The position numbers and the translations under genes are program-made. The notes beneath the pieces are model-generated. The model did not search any database and was not told where the DNA came from. It was given only the letters and a program-made list of their open reading frames with translations. This document shows, one piece after another, positions 45,978 to 54,579 of a DNA stretch of 64,000 nucleotides (position 1 is the first letter of the stretch; every line of letters begins with the position of its first letter). Source of the stretch: Longimicrobium sp. (GTDB lineage Bacteria; Gemmatimonadota; Gemmatimonadetes; Longimicrobiales; Longimicrobiaceae); NCBI RefSeq assembly GCF_036388275.1, contig NZ_DASVSF010000002.1, positions 248,001-312,000 on the forward strand, given 5' to 3'.

Positions 45978-47015
45978 ATGACGACACCCCATCCCTCCCC
46001 CGCCCGCCGCGTTACGACGCACGACGTTGCCCGACGCGCCGGCGTGTCGCAGGCCACCGTCTCGCTGGTGCTGGGCGGGAACCCCAGGGCGCGGGTGTCG
46101 GCGACCACGCGGGAGCGGGTGGTGCTGGCGGCGGGGGAGCTGGGCTACCGGCCCAACATGCTGGCGCGCGGGCTGGTGCAGCGGAAGTCGTACGCGCTGG
46201 GCGTGATGGTGCCGGACCTGAGCAACCCGTTCTTCCTGGACGTGGTCACCGGCGTTCAGCGCGTGGCGGCAGAGGCGGGATACGCGGTGCTACCCGGAGA
46301 CGTCCGCGAAACCAACGCCGCGCGGCACCTGGATGCCCTGCGCGCCCGGCAGGTGGACGGACTGATCCTGGACGGCTTCGGCGCGCTGGCTCTGCCGGAG
46401 AGCGCGCTGACCGACCTGAAGGTGGTGCTGGTGGACGAGCCGTCGGAACGCTGGCCGGGGGTCGCCAGCGACGCGCTGGGCGCGGGACGGATGGCGGCCG
46501 AGCACCTGGTGGGGCTGGGCCACACCCGGCTGGCGTTCGCGGGACCCGCCACCGACGTGCACGGCTTCAGGATGCGCGAGCGCGGCTTCTTCCAGGTGCT
46601 GCAGGCGCAGGGGCTCGGCCTCTCGTCCGCGCGGCTGCGCAGGGTGACGCCGGACGTGGCGGGCGGGCTGCAGGCGATGAAGGCGCTGCTCGCGCTGGGT
46701 CCAACCGAACGTCCGACAGCCGTGTTCTGCGCGAACGACCTGGTCGCAGCGGGCGCGCTAAAGGCCTGCCTCACCGCCGGGGTGCGTGTGCCGGGGGAGA
46801 TGAGCATCGTGGGATGCGACGACGTGGAGTTGGCGCGCGTCCTCACGCCCGAGCTGACGACCATCCGCGTCCCCGCCCGAGAACTGGGAGCCCGCGCCGC
46901 CCGACTGCTGCTGAAGCAGCTGGAAGACGAGTCCTGGGTTCCCCGCCCCACCAAGCCGCTGCCCGTGAAACTGGTGGCGCGAGGGACAACCGCACGGCCC
47001 GTCAGTAGGGAATAG
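45978..47015 (+). CDS. LacI family transcriptional regulator
   Basis: A 345-residue repressor. The helix-turn-helix THDVARRAGVSQATVSLVLGG (residues 13-33) is followed by the hinge and a periplasmic-binding-protein-like ligand domain (about 65-335) containing LGVMVPDLSNPFFLDVV. The ligand cannot be read from sequence. Tandem palindromes in its own promoter suggest autoregulation. It stands before, and in the same direction as, the KASIII/acyl-CoA synthetase/symporter genes and may control them. Confidence 0.88.
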   Translation: MTTPHPSPARRVTTHDVARRAGVSQATVSLVLGGNPRARVSATTRERVVLAAGELGYRPNMLARGLVQRKSYALGVMVPDLSNPFFLDVVTGVQRVAAEAGYAVLPGDVRETNAARHLDALRARQVDGLILDGFGALALPESALTDLKVVLVDEPSERWPGVASDALGAGRMAAEHLVGLGHTRLAFAGPATDVHGFRMRERGFFQVLQAQGLGLSSARLRRVTPDVAGGLQAMKALLALGPTERPTAVFCANDLVAAGALKACLTAGVRVPGEMSIVGCDDVELARVLTPELTTIRVPARELGARAARLLLKQLEDESWVPRPTKPLPVKLVARGTTARPVSRE

Positions 47016-47033
47016 CCGGCAATCGCCAGCCGT

Positions 47034-47062
47034 TACTTTCGCACTTTCGCACTTTCGCACTT
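47034..47062. repeat. ACTTTCGC octamer repeated three times before the KASIII-like start
   Basis: Three perfect copies (47034-47057) and a partial ACTTCC end six bases before the start codon and occupy the ribosome binding position. On the other strand it reads as AGTGCGAA units, related to the AGTGCG repeats at 22077 and 51943. Confidence 0.65.
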
Positions 47063-47067
47063 CCTAC

Positions 47068-48126
47068 ATGCGCCAGGCCGTCATCACCGGAACGGGGTCC
47101 TACGTCCCCGAGCGCGTCGTCACCAACGCGGAGCTGTCCGCCACGCTGGGCGAGGACGTGGACGGCTTCGTGAGCAACACGCTGGGCATCCGCGAGCGCC
47201 GCTGGTGCCGCGACGACGAATCCACCGCCGATCTGGCCGAGAGCGCCGCCCGCCGCGCCCTGGACGACGCCGGCCTGCAGCCCTCCGACGTCGACCTGCT
47301 GATCGTATCCACCGACACGCCCGAGTACGTATCCCCCGCCACCGCCTCCGTCCTGCACGGACGCCTGGGGATGCGGTCGGACGCGGGAACGTTCGACGTG
47401 AACAGCGCCTGCGCGGGATTCGCCACGGCGCTGGACGTGGCGTGGAAGTACCTGCGCGCCGACGAGCGGTACGGGTGCGTGCTCGTGGTCGCGGTCTACG
47501 CGATGTCGAAGTTCCTGGACCCGGCAGACAAGAAGACGGTCACCATCTTCGCCGACGGGGCCGGCGCCGTCGTCCTGCAGGCGTCGGAGCAGGCGGGGAT
47601 CCTGGCCTCGGAGCTGGCGGCGGACGGGTCGTTCAGCGACGGGATGGGCGTGTTCGCCGGCGGCACGGCGGAACCCATCACCGCCGACGTGCTCGAGGAC
47701 GGCACGCGCAACCGGCTGCGGTTCGTCCGCAAGTATCCCAAGGAAGTCAACGAGGAAGGCTGGCCGCGCATCGTCCGATCGGTGCTGGGGCGCATCGGGC
47801 AGACGGTGCCGGAGGTGGACCTGTGGCTGTGGACGCAAGTGAACCGCTCCACGATCGAAGCGGTGATGGATCGCCTGGGCGAGCCGATGGACAAGGCGCA
47901 CACGGTGATGGGCAAGTGGGGCTACACCGGCTCCGCCTGCCTGCCGATGGCGCTGGACGACGCGGCGAAGAGCGGGCGCTTGAAGCCCGGCGACCTCATC
48001 GTGCTCACGGGATCGGGCGCGGGGCTGTCGATGGGCTGCGTAGCGCTGCGATGGACTCGTGATGGATCTCCCCTCTCCGCGCGTAGTTTGCGCGGGGAGG
48101 GGCCGGGGGAGGGGCAACATGGCTGA
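47068..48126 (+). CDS. KASIII (FabH)-like acyl-condensing or acyl-transfer enzyme with altered triad
   Basis: A 352-residue thiolase-fold protein aligned along its full length with FabH. The acyl-binding Cys is kept in NSACAGFA (about 115), but the His of HQAN is Thr (WTQVN, about 255) and the Asn of GNTSAAS is Tyr (GYTGSAC, about 285). Loss of both residues argues against ordinary malonyl condensation and for acyl transfer, as in CerJ-type relatives. After the usual C-terminus (ALRW, about 330) a 22-residue tail is encoded by an intergenic-type repeat. The stop overlaps the next start. No ribosome site is visible. Confidence 0.82.
   Translation: MRQAVITGTGSYVPERVVTNAELSATLGEDVDGFVSNTLGIRERRWCRDDESTADLAESAARRALDDAGLQPSDVDLLIVSTDTPEYVSPATASVLHGRLGMRSDAGTFDVNSACAGFATALDVAWKYLRADERYGCVLVVAVYAMSKFLDPADKKTVTIFADGAGAVVLQASEQAGILASELAADGSFSDGMGVFAGGTAEPITADVLEDGTRNRLRFVRKYPKEVNEEGWPRIVRSVLGRIGQTVPEVDLWLWTQVNRSTIEAVMDRLGEPMDKAHTVMGKWGYTGSACLPMALDDAAKSGRLKPGDLIVLTGSGAGLSMGCVALRWTRDGSPLSARSLRGEGPGEGQHG
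48063..48115. repeat. GCGTAGTTTGCGC hairpin repeat inside a coding sequence
   Basis: A CCCCTCTCCGCGCGTAGTT-type unit of the pyrimidine-rich hairpin family spans the last codons of the KASIII-like gene and reaches to four bases before the acyl-CoA synthetase start. Confidence 0.65.
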
Positions 48127-49915
48127 AACCGCCGTCTCCGCCTTCGTCGCGCGCGCCCGCGCCGACGCCGCTCTTCCCGCGCTTCGCGTTCTCGCCGCCG
48201 GGGGCGCGGCGCGCGACGAGACGATCACCTGGGGCGAGTGGGCCGGCCAGTCGCGCGCCTTTGCCGCGTCGTTGATCGCCGCCGGGCACCGGCCGGGGCA
48301 GCACGTGGCCATCCTCGCCGGCAACGCGGCCGCCTGGCCCATCGCCGACCTGGGCGTGCTGATGGCGGGCGGCATCTCCGTCGGCGTGTATCCGACCAGC
48401 GCCCCCGCGCAGGTGCGGCAACTGCTGGCGGACTGCGCGGCCGTGGCGGTGGTGGTGGATTCGCCCGCGCAGATGGAAAAGGTGCGCGCCGTCCGCTCCA
48501 CCCTTCCCGAGCTGCGCACCATCATCGCGGTGGACCACGACGGCGGCGGCGACGCGGTGTCGTGGGCGGGATGGATGCAGCGCGGCCGTGCGCTGGGCGA
48601 ATCGGTGCAGACCCGCGCCGAGCTGGCCCGGCGGATGGACGCACTGCGGCCCGACACCACGGCCATCCTCATCTACACCTCCGGCAGCACCGGCGAGCCC
48701 AAGGGCGCCGCCCTCACCCACCGCACCCTGCTCGCGTCGGCCGCGTCCATCCGCGATACGCTGGGCCTGGTGGAAGGCGATCGATCGCTCTCGTTCCTCC
48801 CCTTCTGCCACGCCGCCGAGCGCATCTTCGGCCTGTACACGCGCATCGTCTGCGGCATGCAGGCGGGGCTCGTCGCGGACCACAACCGCGTCTGGGATGC
48901 GGCTCGCGAGTTCGCGCCGACCCTCTTCGGCGGGCTGCCGCGCTTCTACGAAAAGGCCGTGGCCACCCTCCGCGCCCAGCAGGCCGCGGCGAGCGGGGAC
49001 GAGCGCTCGCGCTGGGAGCGGACGCTTGAGCTCGGCATGGAACGCTCGCGGCGCAAGCGCGCGGGACAGCCCGTCTCCGTCGAACTGGAGACAGAGTGGC
49101 TGCGAACGGGTGAGCCGCTGCTGGAGCGCGCGCGCGAGCTGTTCGGCGGACGGGTGCGGGTGGCCACCTCCGGCGGCGCCGCCCTGCCCGCGGACGTGTC
49201 CGAGTACCTGGACGCGCTGGGGATCACCGTCCTGGGCGCCTACGGGCTGACGGAGCACCTGTGCGCGGCCTTCAACCGGCCGGACCACTACACGTTCGAC
49301 TCCGCCGGCCCGCCGATGCCCGGCACCACCCTGCGCCTGGCGGAAGACGGGGAAATCCTGCTGCGTCGCGGGCCGCTGACCTTCAGCGGCTACCACGGGC
49401 GTCCAGCCGAGACGGCGGAGGCGTTCAGCGCCGACGGCGAGTGGCTGCGGACGGGCGACCTGGGGCGCGTGGGGGAAGATGGCGCGCTGCGGGTCATCGG
49501 CCGCAAGAAGGAGCTGATCGCGCTCTCCAACGGCAAGAAGGTGGCGCCGCTGGGCATCGAGGCCGCGCTCACCGGCGAGCCGTGGATCGAGCAGGCGATG
49601 CTGTACGGCGAAGGGCGCAACTTCGTCAGCGCGCTGCTGGTCATCCGCCGCCCCGCCCTGGAAGCCTGGGCCGCCGAGCACGCCCGCGACGCCGATGACC
49701 CCCGCCTGCTGGACGATCCCGGGCTGCGCGCCGCCGTGCAGGCCGCAGTCGACCGGGTGAACGCCCGCCTCAGCAATCCCGAGCGCGTCCGCCGCTTCGC
49801 GCTCCTCGGAAACGGATTCAGCGGCGACGACTTGACCCCTACGCTCAAGCTGCGCCGCCCCGTCGTGGAGCAGCGCTACCGGGCGCATTTGGAAGCCCTT
49901 TACGTGGACGCCTGA
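48119..49915 (+). CDS. Long-chain acyl-CoA synthetase (AMP-binding family)
   Basis: A 598-residue enzyme that activates a carboxylic acid with ATP and CoA. P-loop YTSGSTGEPKG (about 186), YGLTEH (375), TGDLG (about 445), GRKKELIALSNGKKV (460) and the catalytic Lys in LTPTLKLRR (572) are intact, resembling FadD15-type ligases. It overlaps the KASIII-like gene and is followed by a membrane protein whose ATG overlaps its stop. Confidence 0.9.
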   Translation: MAETAVSAFVARARADAALPALRVLAAGGAARDETITWGEWAGQSRAFAASLIAAGHRPGQHVAILAGNAAAWPIADLGVLMAGGISVGVYPTSAPAQVRQLLADCAAVAVVVDSPAQMEKVRAVRSTLPELRTIIAVDHDGGGDAVSWAGWMQRGRALGESVQTRAELARRMDALRPDTTAILIYTSGSTGEPKGAALTHRTLLASAASIRDTLGLVEGDRSLSFLPFCHAAERIFGLYTRIVCGMQAGLVADHNRVWDAAREFAPTLFGGLPRFYEKAVATLRAQQAAASGDERSRWERTLELGMERSRRKRAGQPVSVELETEWLRTGEPLLERARELFGGRVRVATSGGAALPADVSEYLDALGITVLGAYGLTEHLCAAFNRPDHYTFDSAGPPMPGTTLRLAEDGEILLRRGPLTFSGYHGRPAETAEAFSADGEWLRTGDLGRVGEDGALRVIGRKKELIALSNGKKVAPLGIEAALTGEPWIEQAMLYGEGRNFVSALLVIRRPALEAWAAEHARDADDPRLLDDPGLRAAVQAAVDRVNARLSNPERVRRFALLGNGFSGDDLTPTLKLRRPVVEQRYRAHLEALYVDA

Positions 49916-50433
49916 TGGCACGACGCAATGCACTCCTGGCCCTTCTGGCGGGCACCGTGGCCATCGCCGCCGCATACGGCTCCGCCTTCCTCCCTGGTCC
50001 CCCCACGTCGTGGGCGCCGTGGGCGCTGGGGATCGGCACGGCGGTGGTGATGGTGGCCGCCTCCGCCCTGGGCGCGGCGCGCAGGGACGGCGGGCTGGGC
50101 CGGCTGAAGCTGCCGTTCGCGCTCGTCTTCCTGATCCTGGCCGGGGGATTCGCCCTGGTGCTGGCGCTGCCGCCGGTAGACCCGGCCGATCCCACGCTCT
50201 TCCTGGGGCTGCCGCCGCGCGCCGCGGTGGTGCTGCTGGGCATCGGCCTGCTGCCGCTTCTCGTCCTCCCCATCGCCTACGCGCTGACGTTCGACGAGAT
50301 GACGCTGAACGAGGCCGACTGGGAGCGCATTCGCGAGGCCGCCCGCGTCTACCAGGCCTCGCAGTCCGCATCGGCGCATTCCGCCCACGCCGCCCCAACT
50401 CCCCGCCCCGCGCCCGAGGTGGAGCCCGTATGA
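49915..50433 (+). CDS. Small membrane protein upstream of a sodium symporter
   Basis: A 172-residue inner-membrane protein with four helices (about 5-27, 33-53, 65-87, 100-122) and a charged C-terminal tail. Its ATG overlaps the stop of the acyl-CoA synthetase gene and its stop overlaps the start of the symporter gene. Small partners encoded before SSS symporters (for example DUF485 or DUF4212) are known, but this one is not clearly of those families. Confidence 0.7.
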   Translation: MARRNALLALLAGTVAIAAAYGSAFLPGPPTSWAPWALGIGTAVVMVAASALGAARRDGGLGRLKLPFALVFLILAGGFALVLALPPVDPADPTLFLGLPPRAAVVLLGIGLLPLLVLPIAYALTFDEMTLNEADWERIREAARVYQASQSASAHSAHAAPTPRPAPEVEPV

Positions 50434-51938
50434 TGCTCGCCATCCTGCAGACGTCCGAGCTGCCGCGCCTGGCGCAGCCTACGATCATCGCCGTCGCCGT
50501 CGTCTACTTCGCCATCGTGGCAGCCATCGGCGTGTGGGCCACGCGCAAGACGCGCACGGCCAGCGACTTCTTCGTCGCGGGCGAGGGCATCGGCCTGGCG
50601 GCGCTGACGCTGGCGGCCATGAGCGCCACGCTCTCGGGCTTCGCATTCATCGGCGGTCCCGGCCTGGTCTACGCGACCGGGCTGGGGGCGATGTTCCTCA
50701 TCCTCCCAGCCTCGGTCACCTCGTCCATGACGTCGTGGGCGCTGGCGAAGCGCATGCGGCTGCTGGCCGAGGTGCGCGGGCTGATCACCGTGCCCGACGC
50801 CATCGGTGCGCGCTACCGGTCGCCCGCCGCCCAGGGATTGTCCGCGGTCGCCATCCTGGTCGCGGTCGTCGGCTACATGGCGACGAACATCCTGGCCCTG
50901 GGACTGGTGATCGACGCCATCTTCGGCACCGGGCTCACGTGGGGCGTGTGGATCGGGATGGCGATCGTGCTCGGCTACTCGGTGGCGGGCGGCATTCTGG
51001 CCGGCGTGTACACCGACGTCTTCCAGGGCTCCTTGATGGCCGTGGCCTCCGTACTCGTCTTCATCTACACGCTCAAGACGGGCGGGGGGATGGAGGGGAT
51101 CAGCCGCACGATCCTGTCGGCGGACGCGGCGTTCATGGGCCCGTTCGGGTCGATGGGCGCCGTTGCCGCGCTGTCGCTGTTCTTCGTGTTCGGCGTGGGG
51201 TCGATGGGCCAGCCGCACGTGATCCACAAGTTCTACATGCTGCGCGACCCGCGGAAGCTGAAGTGGTATCCGCTGCTCGTCACCTTGGCGCTGATCGTCA
51301 CCATGCTGCTGTACTTCGGCGTAGGCGTGGCGGTGAAGGCGCTGGTGGTGGAAGGCCGCATGGAGCCCTTGGCCCGCCCGGACGACGCCACGCCGTTCTT
51401 CCTCCTGCGCTTCACCCCCGTGCTCCTCGCCGCCCTCGTCTTCTCCGGCGTGGCCGCGGCCATCATGAGCACGGTCAACAGCTTCATGAACATCGGCGCG
51501 GCGGCCATCACCCACGACATTCCCGTGGCGCTGGGGATCAAGGTGAAGAACGAGCTGAAGTGGGGCCGCATCAGCACCGTGGTCGTCTCCCTCCTGGCTG
51601 CGTGGCTGGCCCTGCTGCCGGGCGCGCTGGTGGCGTTCCTGGGGATCTTCGGATGGGGGCTGTTCGCCTCGACCCTGGTTCCCGCGCTGGCCATCGGGCT
51701 CAACTGGGAGGGCGCTACCAAGGAAGGCGCCATCGCTTCCATCTGCACCGGCCTGGTGATCACGCTGGGGTTCGAGACGATGGCCTTCTTCAAGGTCTAC
51801 TCGTTCCCCGCCGGTGTGACGGTGAGCGGGCTGTCGCTGGTGCTCTCCATCCTGGTGTTCTTCGCCGTCAGCTGGGTGACGCGCGACCGGGCGGCGGCGG
51901 CGCTGGACGCGGACGTACGGCTGGTGATGTCGGTGTGA
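50430..51938 (+). CDS. Sodium:solute symporter (SSS family)
   Basis: A 502-residue inner-membrane protein with about thirteen helices. It begins AVAVVYFAIVAAIGVWATRKTRTASDFFVAG, the start of the SSS fold, and has GYSVAGGILAGVYTDVFQG (about 185), the family signature region of PutP/ActP-type proteins. It imports a solute with sodium. Substrate unknown; neighbours suggest a carboxylate. The first of two adjacent ATG codons (50430) was chosen since GGAG precedes it by six to eight bases. Confidence 0.88.
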   Translation: MMLAILQTSELPRLAQPTIIAVAVVYFAIVAAIGVWATRKTRTASDFFVAGEGIGLAALTLAAMSATLSGFAFIGGPGLVYATGLGAMFLILPASVTSSMTSWALAKRMRLLAEVRGLITVPDAIGARYRSPAAQGLSAVAILVAVVGYMATNILALGLVIDAIFGTGLTWGVWIGMAIVLGYSVAGGILAGVYTDVFQGSLMAVASVLVFIYTLKTGGGMEGISRTILSADAAFMGPFGSMGAVAALSLFFVFGVGSMGQPHVIHKFYMLRDPRKLKWYPLLVTLALIVTMLLYFGVGVAVKALVVEGRMEPLARPDDATPFFLLRFTPVLLAALVFSGVAAAIMSTVNSFMNIGAAAITHDIPVALGIKVKNELKWGRISTVVVSLLAAWLALLPGALVAFLGIFGWGLFASTLVPALAIGLNWEGATKEGAIASICTGLVITLGFETMAFFKVYSFPAGVTVSGLSLVLSILVFFAVSWVTRDRAAAALDADVRLVMSV

Positions 51939-52038
51939 GGGGAAGTGCGTTAGTGCGGAAGTGCAGATGAGGTAGGTAGTCCAACCGCGCGTTCCACCAT
52001 GGGGCGCGCCCCCTGTCCTCCAACGTGGAGATCCTTCC

Positions 52039-54579
52039 ATGAGCAGCAGCGGTTCCCCGCGCCTCGCCTGGCGCAGCATTCTGCTGGTCCTTGCGCTGGC
52101 CCTGTGGCCGGCAATGGCCCACGCGCAGTCCGGCACGCTCCGCGGCACCGTCGCAGGCCGCGACGGCGAAGCCCTGTCCGGCGCGCGGGTGACCGTCATC
52201 GGCACCCGGCTGGTCACCACCACCAGCGTGCAGGGCGCGTTCACCCTGCGCGGCGTTCCCTCGGGCACGCAGCAGCTTCGCGTCTCGGCCGCCGGGTTCC
52301 GCGACGAGACCAGCGAGGCCTCCATCCGCCCCGGCGAAGAGACGCTGGTGGCCATTCAGCTCGAGGACAAGCCGTACGAGCTGGATGCCGTGGTGATCTC
52401 GGCCTCGCGCCAGTCGGAGCGCGTCACCGAGGCGCCGGCCACCATCACCCGCATCGGCACCGACCAGCTGGACGCGGCGGTGGGCAACACCTTCGCCGGC
52501 GCGCTCAAAGAGGTGAAGGGGCTGGACTTCGTGCAGGTGGGAATGACGAGCGTGGGCATCAACGCCCGCGGCTTCAACTCGTCGTTCAACAACCGCATGC
52601 TGATGGTGGAAGACGGCCGCATCATGGTGCTGCCCGAGAACGGCCTCCCCGTGGGCCAGTTCACCGCCACCCCCAAGGTAGACCTGGCCAGCATCGAGGT
52701 GCTGGTGGGCCCCGGCGCCGCGCTGTACGGCGCCGACGCCAGCAGCGGCGTGATCAGCATGGAGACCAAGGACCCGCGCGCCTTCCCGGGGCTGACGATG
52801 GAGGTCACCGGCGGCAACCGGAACTACCGCGACGTGCAGGCTCGCTACGCCGGCGTGCTGGGCGACTGGGGCTACAAGGTGTCGGGCGAGTACCAGGCGG
52901 CCGACGACTGGAGCAACCGCCTGACGCTGGTGTCGGGGATCGCCCGCGCGTGGCGCTCCACCGACGTCGGCTCGGCCACGGTGGCGCCCGAGGTAAGCCC
53001 CGGCGGCGTAAGCGGGCTGAACTGGGACGCCAGCGTGGCCCGCGGCACCGCGGCGGTCGTGCGCTACTTCGGCAACAGCCGGCTGGAGCTTTCGGGCGGC
53101 GGCAGCGTCACCGACGGCGTGGGTCAGACCAGCGTGGGCCGCAACCAGCTGGAGGGCTGGCAGTACAACTTCGGGCAGCTGCGGTTCAGCAGCCCCCGCT
53201 GGTACGCCAACGTGTACCGCGCGCAGAGCCAGTCGGGCGAGTCGTGGGCCACCAACCGCTACAGCCAGGCCTACTATCCCAACCTCACGCGCCCCGACGC
53301 CACGCGGATGACGGACGAGCAGCTCGTCGCCGCCTCGGACTGGCCCAGCGACGGGCGGATGTACGCCGGCGAGGTGCAGTACAACTCGCGCGTGCCCCTG
53401 CTGCTGAACAGCGCGGTGGTGCTGGGAACGAGCTACCGGCGCGACGTGGTGAGCAGCGACCGCCAGTGGCTGACGGACCGGCTGACGGGCGAGGACATCT
53501 CCATCGACCAGTACGCCGGCTTCGGGCAGGTCACCACGCCGGTGATGCCGTGGATGGACGTGGTGCTGGCCGGCCGGTACGACATCCACGAGAACTACGA
53601 CGCCCAGTTCAGCCCCAAGGCGGGCGTGGTGGTGCGGCCGGTGGCGGGGCAGAACTTCCGCGTGACCTACAACCGCGCGTTCAAGTCGCCCACCATCCTG
53701 CAGACCAACTTCCACATCCCCGACTGGAACGCCATCACCGTCATCTACGGCAACACGCGCGGCTTTACCGTCAAGCGGCCCGACGGCACGGTGTTCCGGG
53801 AGTACGCGCCGCTGCAGCCGGAAGAGAACACTACCTGGGAGTTCGGCTACAAGGGCGTGCTGTGGGACCGGCTGTTCGTGGACGTGGCCCACTACCGCTC
53901 GGCGTACGAGAACTTCATGAGCCCGCTGGCCGTGATCGGCGACCCGCTGAACGCGGGCCTGGGCGGACAGCCCGCCGGCACCTCGGTGTGGGCGTACGAC
54001 GCCGATGGAAACCGGCTGAACACGGCGGCTGGCGGCCCGGCCCTGGCGCTGACGTACTACAACCTGGGCGCGGCCCGGATCCAGGGCACCGATGCGGGGA
54101 TCAACTTCGTGGTGACGCCCAAGATCAACGTGCGCGGCACGCTTTCGCTGATCGACATCAGCGACGTGGAGGTGGACGCGGGGCGCGAGGAGAGCACCGC
54201 GCTCAACTCGCCGGAGATGAAGTGGACGCTGGGCGGCAGCTTCCAGGACTTCGGGCGGCTGACCGGCGGGCTGACGCTGCGCCACGTGGACGAGTACTAC
54301 TTCCGCTCGGGCGTCAACCGCGGCTTCATCTCGGGGTTCACCACGCTCGACGCCAACCTGGGCTACCGGATCGACCGCTTCAACACCACGGTGAACCTGG
54401 GCGTGAGCAACCTCTTCGGGTGCGGCGGCGAGTTCGAATACGCCGACACCGACCTGCTGCGCGCAACGCCCACGAAGGAGAACCGCGGCTGCGGGTTCGG
54501 GCAGAAGCACACGGAGATGATCAACATGCCGGAGATCGGCACGATGGTCTTCCTGGGCATCAAGTACCAGACGCGTTGA
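52039..54579 (+). CDS. TonB-dependent outer-membrane receptor
   Basis: An 846-residue outer-membrane protein. Signal peptide 1-30 (cleavage after AHAQ), a CarboxypepD_reg-like domain (32-115), a plug domain (125-240; IGTDQLDAAVGNTFAGAL, ALYGADASSGVISMETKDP) and a 22-strand barrel to the end (LGIKYQTR). It takes up a large or scarce substrate using TonB energy. Preceded by the symporter and acyl-CoA synthetase, so a lipid or carboxylate substrate is likely. GGAGA lies eight bases before the ATG. Confidence 0.9.
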   Translation: MSSSGSPRLAWRSILLVLALALWPAMAHAQSGTLRGTVAGRDGEALSGARVTVIGTRLVTTTSVQGAFTLRGVPSGTQQLRVSAAGFRDETSEASIRPGEETLVAIQLEDKPYELDAVVISASRQSERVTEAPATITRIGTDQLDAAVGNTFAGALKEVKGLDFVQVGMTSVGINARGFNSSFNNRMLMVEDGRIMVLPENGLPVGQFTATPKVDLASIEVLVGPGAALYGADASSGVISMETKDPRAFPGLTMEVTGGNRNYRDVQARYAGVLGDWGYKVSGEYQAADDWSNRLTLVSGIARAWRSTDVGSATVAPEVSPGGVSGLNWDASVARGTAAVVRYFGNSRLELSGGGSVTDGVGQTSVGRNQLEGWQYNFGQLRFSSPRWYANVYRAQSQSGESWATNRYSQAYYPNLTRPDATRMTDEQLVAASDWPSDGRMYAGEVQYNSRVPLLLNSAVVLGTSYRRDVVSSDRQWLTDRLTGEDISIDQYAGFGQVTTPVMPWMDVVLAGRYDIHENYDAQFSPKAGVVVRPVAGQNFRVTYNRAFKSPTILQTNFHIPDWNAITVIYGNTRGFTVKRPDGTVFREYAPLQPEENTTWEFGYKGVLWDRLFVDVAHYRSAYENFMSPLAVIGDPLNAGLGGQPAGTSVWAYDADGNRLNTAAGGPALALTYYNLGAARIQGTDAGINFVVTPKINVRGTLSLIDISDVEVDAGREESTALNSPEMKWTLGGSFQDFGRLTGGLTLRHVDEYYFRSGVNRGFISGFTTLDANLGYRIDRFNTTVNLGVSNLFGCGGEFEYADTDLLRATPTKENRGCGFGQKHTEMINMPEIGTMVFLGIKYQTR

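Noticed and set aside
47034..47062. CRISPR-like array
   Set aside because: The repeat unit is eight bases without spacers. No cas genes occur in the window.
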